Part shown: piece by piece, positions 15,107-23,552 of the stretch | How positions within the stretch are numbered: the stretch's first letter is position 1 | How the letters are laid out: every line of letters starts with the position of its first letter | Assembly: GCA_937960645.1 (NCBI GenBank) | Contig: CALGPJ010000014.1 | Coordinates: forward strand, 1 to 34,259 | From: an uncultured Spirochaetia bacterium | GTDB taxonomy: Bacteria; Spirochaetota; Spirochaetia; JABEVK01 | Direction of reading: 5' to 3' | DNA length: 34,259 bases | Notes under the pieces: model-generated | Databases searched by the model: none | What the model was told of the DNA's origin: nothing | Seen by the model: only the letters and a program-made list of their open reading frames with translations | Program-made: the position numbers and the translations under genes

Positions 15107-15811
15107 ATGCGGATTACACAAAAACACGCCATCGAAGAACAGCTACGCCAGGGGGCCAGGGGGGCCGTCCTGGTTGTTTTGAAGAAGAGTCCTGTTTCGG
15201 AGGAGCTCGCGGCCCTGGCCAAAACCCAGGGAATACCCGTGCGAATGGCAAAAGACGCCCGGCGGGCCGAGGCAGAGAAGGGGTACTACCTGGAACTGGC
15301 CGACCGGGTCACGGGGGAGCGAAACTGGGGCGAGCTGCTTGCCGAGTGGCAGCAAGCCGATAAAGTCCTGGTGCTGGTGCTCGATGGGGTGGAAGACCCG
15401 CAAAATTACGGAGCCATCCTGCGCAGTGCCGATCAGTTCCGCGTGGATGCCGTGGTGAGTCCCCAACGGCGCTCGGCGGGTCTGAGTCCCGGGGCCATGG
15501 CCGCATCCAGCGGGGCCCATGCCTGGGTTAACCGTTGCACGGTTCCCAACCTGGCCAGGGCCCTGGAGGACCTGAAAAAGGCGGGGTTTTGGGTGTATGG
15601 AGCCGACATGGACGGCAAACCCTTGCCCGACATCGCCTTTCCTCCCAAGACCGCCCTGGTTCTGGGGTCCGAGGGGAAGGGCCTCGGACGGCTGGTGCGC
15701 GAAAGTTGTGATGAAATCGTGAGCATCCCGACCCAGGGGCACATCGACTCCCTGAACGTCAGTGTTGCGGCGGGCATCCTTCTTTATGCGGTCAGGACCC
15801 GTTCTGGCTGA
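15107..15811 (+). CDS. rlmB: RNA 2'-O-methyltransferase, TrmH/RlmB family
   Basis: SPOUT methyltransferase predicted to 2'-O-methylate a guanosine of 23S rRNA (G2251 in E. coli numbering). The 234 residues comprise an N-terminal substrate-binding part (about 1-80) and a knotted catalytic domain with the three family motifs: LDGVEDPQNYGAILRSA near 91-107, LGSEGKGLGRLV near 185-196, and IPTQGHIDSLNVSVAAGI near 205-222. RlmB is the best fit on length and motif 3, but other TrmH-family members acting on rRNA or tRNA cannot be excluded. No clear ribosome binding site precedes the ATG. The 3' end overlaps the convergent adenosine deaminase gene by 20 nt. Confidence 0.87.
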   Translation: MRITQKHAIEEQLRQGARGAVLVVLKKSPVSEELAALAKTQGIPVRMAKDARRAEAEKGYYLELADRVTGERNWGELLAEWQQADKVLVLVLDGVEDPQNYGAILRSADQFRVDAVVSPQRRSAGLSPGAMAASSGAHAWVNRCTVPNLARALEDLKKAGFWVYGADMDGKPLPDIAFPPKTALVLGSEGKGLGRLVRESCDEIVSIPTQGHIDSLNVSVAAGILLYAVRTRSG

Positions 15812-16892
15812 AATCGTCGAGGCAGCTGTCGGCGGCAGTGCGTGCCTCGCTCCCGAGCAGGGCTTCCAGTTCGGCAACGATGTGCTGTCTGATCCATTGG
15901 GGCTGCGAGACCTCGGGGTGGAAGGCACAGAGGAACGAGTGGAGCAGGGTGCGAACGACCCCCGTCACCTCATAGTTCTTGCCCCCCCAGATCGATTCCC
16001 ACTCTCGGGATAGGGTGGTGGTGCTGATGAGGGTGTTGTCGGTGTTGATGGTCACCAACAGTCCCTGCTGGAGGTAGTCTCGCAGCGGATAGTTTGCGAT
16101 GTCCTTCCAGGCCCCGGTTTGCAGGTTGGAGGAGGGACAAAGCTCCAGGGCGATCTTCTGCTCTCGCAGACGCCGGGTAAGGGGCTGCTGCGGGCTCGCC
16201 CACTCTTCGATTAACCGCACACCGTGACCCAGCCTTCGTGCTCCCTGGTCCAGGGCCGCGACCATGGACGACGGCCCCTCGGCCTCGCCCGCGTGAATGG
16301 TGATGGGGATGCCCTCTCGCACAGCCGTTTGGAAGAGCGGGGAAAAGAGGCCGGGTGGGTGGCCGCGCTCCGGGCCCGCCAGATCGACGGCCAGGGGTAT
16401 TCCGCTGTTCGCGAAGCCCCGCCAGAGCCGGGGCAGGTGTTCCCACTCCGCCCGATGGCGCAGGGCACAGAGGATCAGACCGCTCTCGATTTTCAGCTCC
16501 TGGCGGGCCCACTTCAGCCCGTCGAGCACCGCCTCCATCACCGCTTCGAGGCTCAGGCCGGATCGTTGATGCAGGTTCGGGGCAAAACGCAGCTCGGCGT
16601 AGCGAATGCCCTCTGCGGCCCAGGATCGGGCACAATCCTGAACAGCCTCGGTCAGGGCCTCGGTGGTTTGAAGAGCGCGCAGGGTCACCTCGAAGAGCTC
16701 GAGGTAGCGCTCCAGGCTGCCGGCCCGACGCGATCGCACCCATTCGAGGCAGCCCTCCGGGGTCTCGAAGGGCAGCTCGAAGCCCTCGGCCTCCGAGCGG
16801 CGCAGGAGGAACTCGGGGCTGAGGCTGCCATCCAGGTGCTGATGGAGTTCGGCTTTGGGGAGTTGGCGAAAAAATTCGGTTTCGGGAGCCAT
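15792..16892 (-). CDS. add: adenosine deaminase
   Basis: Zinc hydrolase converting adenosine (or deoxyadenosine) to inosine and ammonia in purine salvage. The 366 residues match the family: metal-binding HQH at 17-19 in ELHQHLDGS, the HAGEA motif, LGHGVRL and CPSSNLQTG, then INTDN where many enzymes have NTDDP. The catalytic Asp is kept, and the N variant is known from a branch of bacterial adenosine deaminases. An adenine or N6-modified adenosine substrate is a less likely alternative. It diverges from tk across 49 nt and, with deoA, tk and deoC, forms a loose nucleoside-salvage group. No ribosome binding site precedes the ATG; a TATGAT hexamer lies 6 nt before it. Confidence 0.92.
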   Translation of the reverse strand: MAPETEFFRQLPKAELHQHLDGSLSPEFLLRRSEAEGFELPFETPEGCLEWVRSRRAGSLERYLELFEVTLRALQTTEALTEAVQDCARSWAAEGIRYAELRFAPNLHQRSGLSLEAVMEAVLDGLKWARQELKIESGLILCALRHRAEWEHLPRLWRGFANSGIPLAVDLAGPERGHPPGLFSPLFQTAVREGIPITIHAGEAEGPSSMVAALDQGARRLGHGVRLIEEWASPQQPLTRRLREQKIALELCPSSNLQTGAWKDIANYPLRDYLQQGLLVTINTDNTLISTTTLSREWESIWGGKNYEVTGVVRTLLHSFLCAFHPEVSQPQWIRQHIVAELEALLGSEARTAADSCLDDFSQNGS

Positions 16893-16898
16893 GATACC

Positions 16899-16904
16899 AT
16901 CATA
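16899..16904 (-). promoter_or_regulatory. candidate add -10 box, leaderless type
   Basis: TATGAT (5 of 6) on the minus strand, 6 nt before the add ATG. The hexamer 17 nt upstream, TGGTCC, is a poor -35 (3 of 6). The predicted transcription start coincides with the ATG. Confidence 0.42.
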
Positions 16905-16929
16905 ACCTAGGCAAAGTTTTCGGACCAGC

Positions 16930-16935
16930 TATAAT
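16930..16935 (+). promoter_or_regulatory. candidate tk -10 box, leaderless type
   Basis: A perfect TATAAT, 6 nt before the tk ATG, with no convincing -35 and no Shine-Dalgarno sequence. It mirrors the add promoter on the other strand, including the 6-nt gap, so both divergent genes would make leaderless mRNAs. Confidence 0.5.
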
Positions 16936-16941
16936 GGGCAC

Positions 16942-18063
16942 ATGGAAGACCCCCGGACGGCCCTCGAAAGCCTGGGCTTGCCGAACCTCGACGTTCATCC
17001 GCCGTTCAACCACTACGATTTTACCCGGCAACCCCGAATAATCCTGGTGGTGGGCCCCATGGGAAGCGGCAAGACCGAGTTCAGCGCGCGGGTCTGGAGG
17101 GATGCCCAGGTCCTGAGGCGGAAGTCCGAGGTTTTTGCTGTTCAAACTACCGAGAGCGGGGCAGACCGCCGCAACGTGTTTTTCGTGCGCTCCAGCCTGG
17201 ACAGGAAGCGCTTTCCCAACTATCCGCCCGATGCCCTCGCGTTCCGGGGCGGCTACGAGCGCCTGGGAAACCAGATTGCTACGGTCGAGGACACCTGGCA
17301 GCTGGAGGAGGTGATCCGGGCCCACCCGGACTTCGGTACCTGGATCGTCGACGAGGCCAGTTTCTACGAGGAGAGGCTGGCCTACCTGATCCGGGAGTAC
17401 CATCGCGACAGACGGCTCACCTTCATCCTTCCGACATTGATTTTGAACTTTCGCAACGAGATTTTCAACCAGACGGCCCGGCTGTTGTTGGAAGTCGCCA
17501 CGGACGTCTTTCCTCTGACCGCCTACTGCGAGCACCCTGATTGTTCCCTCGACGCTCATCAAACCTGGAGGTACTACAGTTTGGCAGACCGACAGATCCC
17601 GGCTCCTTATTTCGATCCCCTGATCATCGTGGGGGGCGACGCCCGCTCCCACGACGCGCGTCAGCCCAACTATGAGACCCGCTGTTCCCGTCATCACGTC
17701 CTGCCCGCCAAGGTTTACACCTTTCTGACCCTGCGTCCCCTCGCCGAGCGCTACCGCCGGGGGTTGGACCGGGACCTCATCACCGAGATTCGCAATCTGG
17801 CTCATTTACCGCGTCAAAGTCTTTTGGCACACCAGCTGGAAAAGGAAGGTCAGGAAGCGTTGGCGATACTCGACCTTCCCGTACTCGCCGAGAGGGCCCT
17901 CGTCTACCTTTGTGCCGAAGCGGGGCTGCTGACCCTGGCCGAGTCGGTCCGAATCATTCGTTCGCTTGATTTAGACGAAGTATACTTTAGAATGAGAATT
18001 CAGGATCAACAGGGTTACCGACTGGGCCAGGAAACCAAAACGCCCGAAGGAGAGTCTTCATGA
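16942..18063 (+). CDS. tk: thymidine kinase, type II, with C-terminal extension
   Basis: Phosphorylates (deoxy)thymidine with ATP for salvage. Visible features are the P-loop GPMGSGKT at 38-45, the Walker-B-like VDEAS at 136-140 with E138 in the place of the catalytic glutamate, and the structural zinc site made by C196, C201 (CEHPDC), C248 and H251 (YETRCSRHH). QTWRYY after the second Cys matches the family's TxR. The 373 residues far exceed the usual 190 to 230; a roughly 110-residue mainly helical tail (about 260-373) has no motif I recognise. The identity as thymidine kinase is well supported by the combined motifs, but a divergent substrate is possible. It overlaps deoC by 4 nt (ATGA), giving a thymidine/deoxyribose salvage pair. 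Confidence 0.82.
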   Translation: MEDPRTALESLGLPNLDVHPPFNHYDFTRQPRIILVVGPMGSGKTEFSARVWRDAQVLRRKSEVFAVQTTESGADRRNVFFVRSSLDRKRFPNYPPDALAFRGGYERLGNQIATVEDTWQLEEVIRAHPDFGTWIVDEASFYEERLAYLIREYHRDRRLTFILPTLILNFRNEIFNQTARLLLEVATDVFPLTAYCEHPDCSLDAHQTWRYYSLADRQIPAPYFDPLIIVGGDARSHDARQPNYETRCSRHHVLPAKVYTFLTLRPLAERYRRGLDRDLITEIRNLAHLPRQSLLAHQLEKEGQEALAILDLPVLAERALVYLCAEAGLLTLAESVRIIRSLDLDEVYFRMRIQDQQGYRLGQETKTPEGESS

Positions 18064-18728
18064 CACCACAGGAGTTAGCCGGGTATATCGATCATACTTT
18101 ATTGAAACCCGAGGCCTCGGCACGGCAAATCAAACAGCTCTGCGAGGAGGCCGTCGAGTGGGGCTTCTACGCCGTCTGCGTGCAACCCTGCCGGGTCCCT
18201 CAGGCTGCCGAGTACCTTGCCGGATCTTCGGTCAGGTTGGCCAGCGTGGTGGGCTTTCCGCATGGGGCAAACACCACCTTTATCAAGGCCGCCGAAGCCG
18301 CTCGGGCCGTCCAGGATGGGGCGCATGAAATCGACATGGTGATGAACCTCGGTTGGGCTGTCCAGGATGATTGGCAGAATGTCGAGGCCGACATCGCCGA
18401 AGTGGTGCGCCAGGCGCAGCCGTCTCTGGTCAAGGTGATTCTGGAAACCGGGCTTCTGAGCGATCCGCAAATCGTGAGTGCCTGTCAGGCAGCCGAGGCC
18501 GCCGGAGCCGCCTTCGTCAAGACCAGCACGGGTTTTCACAACAGCGGCGCCGAGGTCAGGGTGGTGGAGCTGATGCGCCGTACCGTCAGCCCCCGGGTTC
18601 AGGTCAAGGCCAGCGGCGGCATCCGGGATTGGGACACTGCCCTGGCCATGATTCGTGCCGGGGCTTCCCGGCTGGGCATGAGTGGGGCGGTGCAAATACT
18701 CAGGGGCCAAACCTCTACCGGGTACTGA
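18060..18728 (+). CDS. deoC: deoxyribose-phosphate aldolase
   Basis: Splits 2-deoxyribose-5-phosphate into glyceraldehyde-3-phosphate and acetaldehyde. The 222-residue TIM-barrel protein carries the Schiff-base lysine K154 in FVKTSTGF, the second active-site lysine K183 in VKASGGIRD, and the aspartate D92 in EIDMVMNLG. IDHTLLKPEA at the N-terminus is the usual family start. It is coupled to tk by a 4-nt overlap and followed after 6 nt by a chemotaxis receptor. With deoA (6229) it would feed deoxyribose from DNA-derived nucleosides into glycolysis; no deoB is in the window. Confidence 0.96.
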   Translation: MTPQELAGYIDHTLLKPEASARQIKQLCEEAVEWGFYAVCVQPCRVPQAAEYLAGSSVRLASVVGFPHGANTTFIKAAEAARAVQDGAHEIDMVMNLGWAVQDDWQNVEADIAEVVRQAQPSLVKVILETGLLSDPQIVSACQAAEAAGAAFVKTSTGFHNSGAEVRVVELMRRTVSPRVQVKASGGIRDWDTALAMIRAGASRLGMSGAVQILRGQTSTGY

Positions 18729-18734
18729 AGTAGC

Positions 18735-20525
18735 ATGACAATTCGCGAAAAGCTAATTCTGAACAATATCAGCATCGCCCTCTCCATCGTTTTGATCGTT
18801 ACCCTGTCCGTCCTCACCATCACGGGATTTTGGGATCAAATGCAGAAGGTCAAAAGGGTTGTCGGGGATTACGAACTGGCCCAGCGACTGCGCGTCGCAT
18901 TGACTTCACATCAGGTCACGATTCTGGACTATTTTTATCTTCTTTCCCTGAGGCGTTCAACCGCGGAGTTGGAGGCTCGGGAACAAAGCCGAAAAAAGAC
19001 GGGGACCGATCTGCGAGAAGTCGCCAGCCAGCTCAACGCGGGACTGACCGATCAAGTGTTTCGATTTCCCAAGCAGGAAATCTTCGAGGCTTATCAGGAC
19101 TACTCCCGCTGGGAAGCCCAGATCCTCGCTCAAATCGGCTCCGGGTGGTCGATGGACCAGCTCTACCTCCTCGTCAAGGGGCTGACCGATCGTTACCAGA
19201 GCTTCGCGTCCAAGATCATCAACCTCGAAAACAGCCTGGATCTCAACCTTCGTCGTACACTGGTAGACATCGAGACTACCATTGTGAATAGCAGCCGTCT
19301 CCTGGTCCTCCTGGCCGCCGTCACCTTTATCGGATCGATTTTCCTGCTTTTTTGGTCCCGCCAGGGGATTCTGAGCGGATTGAAATCGGTCCAATCCATC
19401 TTCAAGCAGGTGGACGATGGGAACCTCCGTATCGAATACCAGAGAACGCAGCAAGACGAGTTTACAACCCTCGGGAAGCAACTTGCCTTTGTTTTTTACC
19501 GCCTATTCACCATTCTGGGCAGGGTCAACGATCTCTCGGCTCAAAACACCGTCACCAGTGCCCAGGTCCTCGAAATGATCGATAAAACTCGCAACCAGCT
19601 TCAAAGAACCGAGACCCTCGTTCGCAGTCTGACCAACTCCGCGGGCGAGATGGACAATGTATTCACCCAGATTCGACGTCTGAGTACTGAAGTGATCCAG
19701 CAAATTCAGAAACTCCAGTCCCAGATGTTTCGCCAGAACAATGCCATTCAGGAAGCCTCCTCGGCAGTCCATTTGATCAGCCAGTCGGTCAACGACACCT
19801 CCCGGCAGAACAAGGAGATGCTGAAGATGGTTCAAAAGATGTCTCAGAGTGCACGTGCCGGAGACACCAGCATCCGTTCTGCTCTTTCGGTGATCAGCCG
19901 CACCACCAACAGCGCCGAGGTGATCTTCGATCTTTTGAAGGTCATCAACGACATCTCCGAACAAACCAACATGCTCGCCATGAATGCAGCAATCGAGGCC
20001 GCTCACGCTGGGGCCAGCGGCAAGGGGTTTGCAGTGGTCGCCTCCGAAATCCGCAAGCTGGCCGAATCCAGCGCCAGCAACGCAAAAACTATCGAGGAAA
20101 GCTTGAAAGGGGTGATCGAGGACATTCAAAATAGTCGTGAGGCCGCCGTGCGCACCAGCGAAGTTTTTGAAAGCATTTATGCCCACATTCAGGGTGTGAG
20201 CGAAAAGATGGAGGCGGAGCGGCAGGCGGTTCAGCAGCTCACGAAGGACATCTATCATGTCGACAACAGCCTTCGGCAGCTGGTATCGAGCAACAAGGTA
20301 GTGGATGAGATCAGCCAAAGCATCACCCGGCAGAATCATCACATCGACGAGACCCTGCAGGATTTAATTCAGGTGAGTAACCGTACCCGAACCGAAACTC
20401 AGGAGATCAACTCCTTGATTGCCGAAATCAGCCAGTTGAGCGGCCAAATCCAACGCAACACCCAGGCAGCCGATTTGGCGATCAAGACCACAGCCGAGGA
20501 GCTGGTCAAACTGGTGAAGCGGTAG
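18735..20525 (+). CDS. methyl-accepting chemotaxis protein
   Basis: Transmembrane chemoreceptor signalling to CheA/CheW. The 596 residues have TM1 at about 11-32, a periplasmic, mostly helical ligand region at about 33-187, TM2 at about 188-207, a HAMP linker (about 208-262) and a long coiled-coil signalling domain. The conserved hairpin tip, starting [18 protein letters not shown], lies at about 409-444. There is no NWETF-type CheR-docking tail. The sensor part has no domain I recognise. It begins 6 nt after deoC, so it should be expressed with the thymidine/deoxyribose salvage genes; a nucleoside or pentose ligand is a guess from that position only. Confidence 0.95.
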   Translation: MTIREKLILNNISIALSIVLIVTLSVLTITGFWDQMQKVKRVVGDYELAQRLRVALTSHQVTILDYFYLLSLRRSTAELEAREQSRKKTGTDLREVASQLNAGLTDQVFRFPKQEIFEAYQDYSRWEAQILAQIGSGWSMDQLYLLVKGLTDRYQSFASKIINLENSLDLNLRRTLVDIETTIVNSSRLLVLLAAVTFIGSIFLLFWSRQGILSGLKSVQSIFKQVDDGNLRIEYQRTQQDEFTTLGKQLAFVFYRLFTILGRVNDLSAQNTVTSAQVLEMIDKTRNQLQRTETLVRSLTNSAGEMDNVFTQIRRLSTEVIQQIQKLQSQMFRQNNAIQEASSAVHLISQSVNDTSRQNKEMLKMVQKMSQSARAGDTSIRSALSVISRTTNSAEVIFDLLKVINDISEQTNMLAMNAAIEAAHAGASGKGFAVVASEIRKLAESSASNAKTIEESLKGVIEDIQNSREAAVRTSEVFESIYAHIQGVSEKMEAERQAVQQLTKDIYHVDNSLRQLVSSNKVVDEISQSITRQNHHIDETLQDLIQVSNRTRTETQEINSLIAEISQLSGQIQRNTQAADLAIKTTAEELVKLVKR

Positions 20526-20530
20526 GGTTG

Positions 20531-20559
20531 TTGCCCTCGATCCATTGAGGGGCTAATTT
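20531..20559 (+). promoter_or_regulatory. candidate sugar-dehydrogenase promoter, near leaderless
   Basis: TTGCCC (4 of 6), 17-nt spacer, TAATTT (3 of 6), then 5 nt to the ATG at 20565. A GAGGGG lies 12 nt before the ATG, rather far for a ribosome binding site. Weak boxes; listed because the layout repeats that of other genes here. Confidence 0.3.
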
Positions 20560-20564
20560 ATCGT

Positions 20565-21704
20565 ATGGCACGTTTTTCAAAGCAAGGGTGGAGGTGGATC
20601 TTCCTGGCCCTTGTTCCGGCGGTTATCGGGGCCCAGCCCGTGTGGAACCCACCACGGGTTGTGGCCGATGGTTTGTCTGCCGAGGGGGAGGGGTTTCGCG
20701 TCGTTCAACTCGTTACGGGATTGATGAACCCCTGGTCTCTGGCCTTTTTACCCGGGGGAGAGCTTCTGGTGACCGAGCGCGGCGGCCGTCTGTGGCGCCT
20801 GTCGCCGGGACGGAGCCAGGCGGTGGAGGGACTTCCCCCGATCCGTGCCCTGGGTCAGGGAGGGCTTCTGGACATCGTGCTGCATCCTCGGTTTGAGACC
20901 AATCAGCTGGTGTACTTTACCTTCAGTCAGGCGGGGGCTGGTGGGGCCGGCACGGCCCTTGCTCGCGCTCGGTTGGGTCAGGATCGCTTGCAGGATGTGC
21001 AGATCCTGTTCAGCCTCGAACCCAAAACCGGGGCCGGCCAGCACTTCGGGTCGCGGCTGGCCTGGCTTCCCGACGGCACCCTGCTCATGAGCATCGGCGA
21101 CCGTGGCGATCGTAACCGGGCCCAGGATCCTCGCGATCCGGCCGGTTCGGTTTTGCGATTTACCGAGGACGGCCGGCCGGCCCCCGACAATCCCGGATTT
21201 GGTCATCCGGCGATTTACACCCTGGGAAATCGCAACATCCAGGGATTGGCGGTGCAGCCGGCAACCGGTTTGGCCTTTGCAACCGAGCATGGCCCCCGGG
21301 GCGGCGACGAGCTGAATCTCATTGAAAAAGGGGCCAACTACGGCTGGCCCCTCCTCACCTACGGGCGGGAGTACAGCGGGGCCATCATCACCACCGAAAC
21401 GAGCCGCCCCGGCTACGCCGACCCCCTCTACCAGTGGACTCCCTCCCTGGCGCCCAGCGGTCTGGCGTTTTACAAGGGGAGCGCCTTCCCCGGTTGGACG
21501 GGCTTGCTGCTGTCGGGCAATCTGGCCGGCCAGCAGCTGGTGGGGATCCGCCTCGATTCTCGGAACAAGGTCAGCCGGGTGTTTACGGTGATGGGGAATG
21601 TCATCGGCCGAATTCGAGATGTGAGGGTAGGGCCCGATGGACTGGTCTACTTGTTGACCGACAACGGCCGGGACGGTGTCTTTCGCCTGGAACCGCTCAG
21701 GTAG
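20565..21704 (+). CDS. exported PQQ-dependent aldose sugar dehydrogenase-like protein
   Basis: Six-bladed propeller of the glucose/sorbosone dehydrogenase family (soluble aldose dehydrogenase, YliI-like), predicted to oxidise aldoses in the periplasm with pyrroloquinoline quinone. The 379 residues begin with a signal peptide (hydrophobic 11-22, cleavage near IGAQ). Family motifs are visible: NPWSLAFLPGGELLVTERGG, GQGGLLDIVLHPRF, HFGSRLAWLPDGTLLMSIGDRGDRNRAQ, EHGPRGGDELN and the final GPDGLVYLLTDN. No PQQ-synthesis genes are nearby, and spirochaetes may have to import the cofactor, so activity with PQQ is unproven. The gene follows the chemoreceptor by 39 nt, and its 3' end overlaps convergent murJ by 58 nt. 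Confidence 0.88.
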   Translation: MARFSKQGWRWIFLALVPAVIGAQPVWNPPRVVADGLSAEGEGFRVVQLVTGLMNPWSLAFLPGGELLVTERGGRLWRLSPGRSQAVEGLPPIRALGQGGLLDIVLHPRFETNQLVYFTFSQAGAGGAGTALARARLGQDRLQDVQILFSLEPKTGAGQHFGSRLAWLPDGTLLMSIGDRGDRNRAQDPRDPAGSVLRFTEDGRPAPDNPGFGHPAIYTLGNRNIQGLAVQPATGLAFATEHGPRGGDELNLIEKGANYGWPLLTYGREYSGAIITTETSRPGYADPLYQWTPSLAPSGLAFYKGSAFPGWTGLLLSGNLAGQQLVGIRLDSRNKVSRVFTVMGNVIGRIRDVRVGPDGLVYLLTDNGRDGVFRLEPLR

Positions 21705-23242
21705 GTCGCCAGGGTCCGAATTTCGGGGATGCACAAAAGCCAGCCGGCGACAGCGAAACAGCTCAGGAAAACCAGGCTGGCAACACCGGAGCGCCAGAGG
21801 CTGTCCAGTTTGTCTGTGAACGGCGAGGGAATGACCGCGCGGCAGAGTTCCGCAACCAGGCCCGCGATCAGCCCCATGATCAGCAACCGACCCAGGTCCT
21901 CGAGGCTCTTGAGTAACCAGGGGCGCAGCTGACTCATTCGGGCCATAAAAAAGTAGAGAGCGGCCGTTTGCAACAACCAGCCGGCGCTTCGGCCCAGGCC
22001 CAGGGCGGCCACCTGCAACACCTCGATTTCCAGCCGTGTCACCAGGATGGTGGTTCCCACACCCAGAAGGGCCGCCACCAAGGGGATCCAGCTCTGTCGG
22101 ATGGCGTAATAAAACCGAACGAAAAGGACCGTCACGTTGAAGAAGAGGGCTCCGGGGGCCAGGAGGAGGAGGGTGGTGGACGTCAGCCTCACGTCCTGCT
22201 CGGTGAAGCGCAGGTAGCCCATCAGCAGATCGGGGACCTCGAACCGTAACACCCCGGGAAGGAAGGTGGCTGGAATGGCCAGGAGGATCAACAGCCGCAT
22301 CTTGTCTCGAAAGGATTCCCCCAGGGCAGGCCAGTCCCCGGCATCCCAGTGTTTCAGGAAGATTGGGAAGGCGGTGGTGGCCAGGCTGGCCGCCACCAGG
22401 CCGTGCGAAACCAGGGCCAGGTTCTCGGCGTTGTCGTAGATCAGGAGGCTGCCCAGGGCCAGGAAGCTGCCGAAGCCCACCAGGATCACCCGGGTGAACT
22501 GTTCGCTGGCCAGAGCCCCGACTCGGGGCAGGGCGTTCCAGATCAGATCGCCCAGTTCCCTGTCCCTTCGGGGAAGGCTGGGTCTCCAGCGCCAGCCCGC
22601 CCTGAGAGCCCCCACCATCTGGATTCCGGCGTGAGAAGCAGCTCCGAGGACGACTCCCCAGGTGACGCCGTGGATGCCCCACCACCGGCTGAACACCGCC
22701 AGCCCCACGATGATGCCGATGTTGTAGGCGAGCATCGCGAAGGAGTAGGCACGGTAGACCTGCAGGGCGTTGAGCAGGCTGCCGAACACACTCGAGACGC
22801 TCATCAACAGGACCTGAATCAACAAAATGCGGGTCAGATCGACCGCGGTCGACCGCAGGGAGGCGTCGGTCCACCCTGTCAAGAGGACGTGGTCGATCAG
22901 CCAGGGAACCCAGAAATACACCACCAGGAGAAGGAGGCCCAATCCCAACAGAAAAAGGTTGATGAAGGCCGAAACGGTGCGGCGCAGGTCCTCGGGATTC
23001 GATTCGCGTTTGAGGAAGTAGGGGATGAGGACCACCGAGGTCATTCCCGAGATGACAAGAGTAAACACGATGTCCGGGATTTTGAAGGCAGCCGTGTAGG
23101 CATCGGCCAGTCCCTCTCCACCGGTGGCCCCGTAAAAGGCGCTCAAAAGGGTGCTGCGCAACAAGCCCAGCAATCGAGAAAGGAAGGTTGCCACGGAAAC
23201 CAAAAAAGTTGATATTAGGAATTGACGCTGATGCGAGGGCAC
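21647..23242 (-). CDS. murJ: lipid II flippase MurJ
   Basis: Moves the peptidoglycan precursor lipid II across the inner membrane. The 531-residue polytopic protein (about 14 hydrophobic helices) starts with the family pattern TFLSRLLGLLRSTLLSAFYG (about 19-38). It continues with AFKIPDIVFTLVISGMTSVVLIPYF, where the conserved motif of helix 2 and the loop is seen. The loop YDNAENLALVSHGLVAASLATTAFPIF matches the usual MurJ middle segment. The start is taken as GTG at 23242, with a weak AAAGG just upstream. The 3' end overlaps the convergent sugar-dehydrogenase gene by 58 nt. It fits with the wall peptidases elsewhere in the window but is not in an operon with them. Confidence 0.95.
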   Translation of the reverse strand: MPSHQRQFLISTFLVSVATFLSRLLGLLRSTLLSAFYGATGGEGLADAYTAAFKIPDIVFTLVISGMTSVVLIPYFLKRESNPEDLRRTVSAFINLFLLGLGLLLLVVYFWVPWLIDHVLLTGWTDASLRSTAVDLTRILLIQVLLMSVSSVFGSLLNALQVYRAYSFAMLAYNIGIIVGLAVFSRWWGIHGVTWGVVLGAASHAGIQMVGALRAGWRWRPSLPRRDRELGDLIWNALPRVGALASEQFTRVILVGFGSFLALGSLLIYDNAENLALVSHGLVAASLATTAFPIFLKHWDAGDWPALGESFRDKMRLLILLAIPATFLPGVLRFEVPDLLMGYLRFTEQDVRLTSTTLLLLAPGALFFNVTVLFVRFYYAIRQSWIPLVAALLGVGTTILVTRLEIEVLQVAALGLGRSAGWLLQTAALYFFMARMSQLRPWLLKSLEDLGRLLIMGLIAGLVAELCRAVIPSPFTDKLDSLWRSGVASLVFLSCFAVAGWLLCIPEIRTLATYLSGSRRKTPSRPLSVNK

Positions 23243-23247
23243 AACCT

Positions 23248-23276
23248 TTCTTAAACTACAGGAGTATCAGGGTCAA
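23248..23276 (-). promoter_or_regulatory. candidate murJ promoter, near leaderless
   Basis: On the minus strand: TTGACC (5 of 6), 17-nt spacer, TAAGAA (3 of 6), then 5 nt (AGGTT) to the GTG. The rest of the 85-nt gap to oadG shows no clear promoter on the plus strand. Confidence 0.38.
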
Positions 23277-23327
23277 GACGGTCCTGGTCGTTGGGGGAAG
23301 CGGCACAACTCGGAAAGCGGGGGGAAA

Positions 23328-23552
23328 ATGCTGAGTACGCATGGTTTGCTGATTGCAGGAATGGGAATGGGAATCGTCTATCTTTTTTTGATAGTGATGA
23401 TTTTGTCCCTGAAGGTCCTGGGTGCGATGACCCGTCACGTCAGAGACGAGGACATCGAGCAAAAGAACAGGTTGGCCGATTCCGCTTCCGATGACATCAC
23501 CAAAATCGCAGCCGCGGCCTGGGCCTATCATCAAAAGGAGAAACGCGAATGA
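23328..23552 (+). CDS. oadG: sodium-pumping decarboxylase gamma subunit (OadG family)
   Basis: Small membrane subunit that holds the decarboxylase complex together. The 74 residues have one N-terminal transmembrane helix (about 7-28, LIAGMGMGIVYLFLIVMILSL) followed by a charged cytoplasmic tail ending in [13 protein letters not shown]; this helix-plus-tail layout and the I-A-A-A motif are typical of OadG. GGGGGG lies 3 to 4 nt before the ATG. The ORF overlaps oadA by 4 nt. The sequence is short, but its position at the head of oadGAB makes the call secure. Confidence 0.9.
   Translation: MLSTHGLLIAGMGMGIVYLFLIVMILSLKVLGAMTRHVRDEDIEQKNRLADSASDDITKIAAAAWAYHQKEKRE

Noticed and set aside
20748-22874. 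708-codon frame on the minus strand across the sugar dehydrogenase and murJ
   Set aside because: Out of frame with murJ and antisense to the dehydrogenase; both real genes have strong family evidence.
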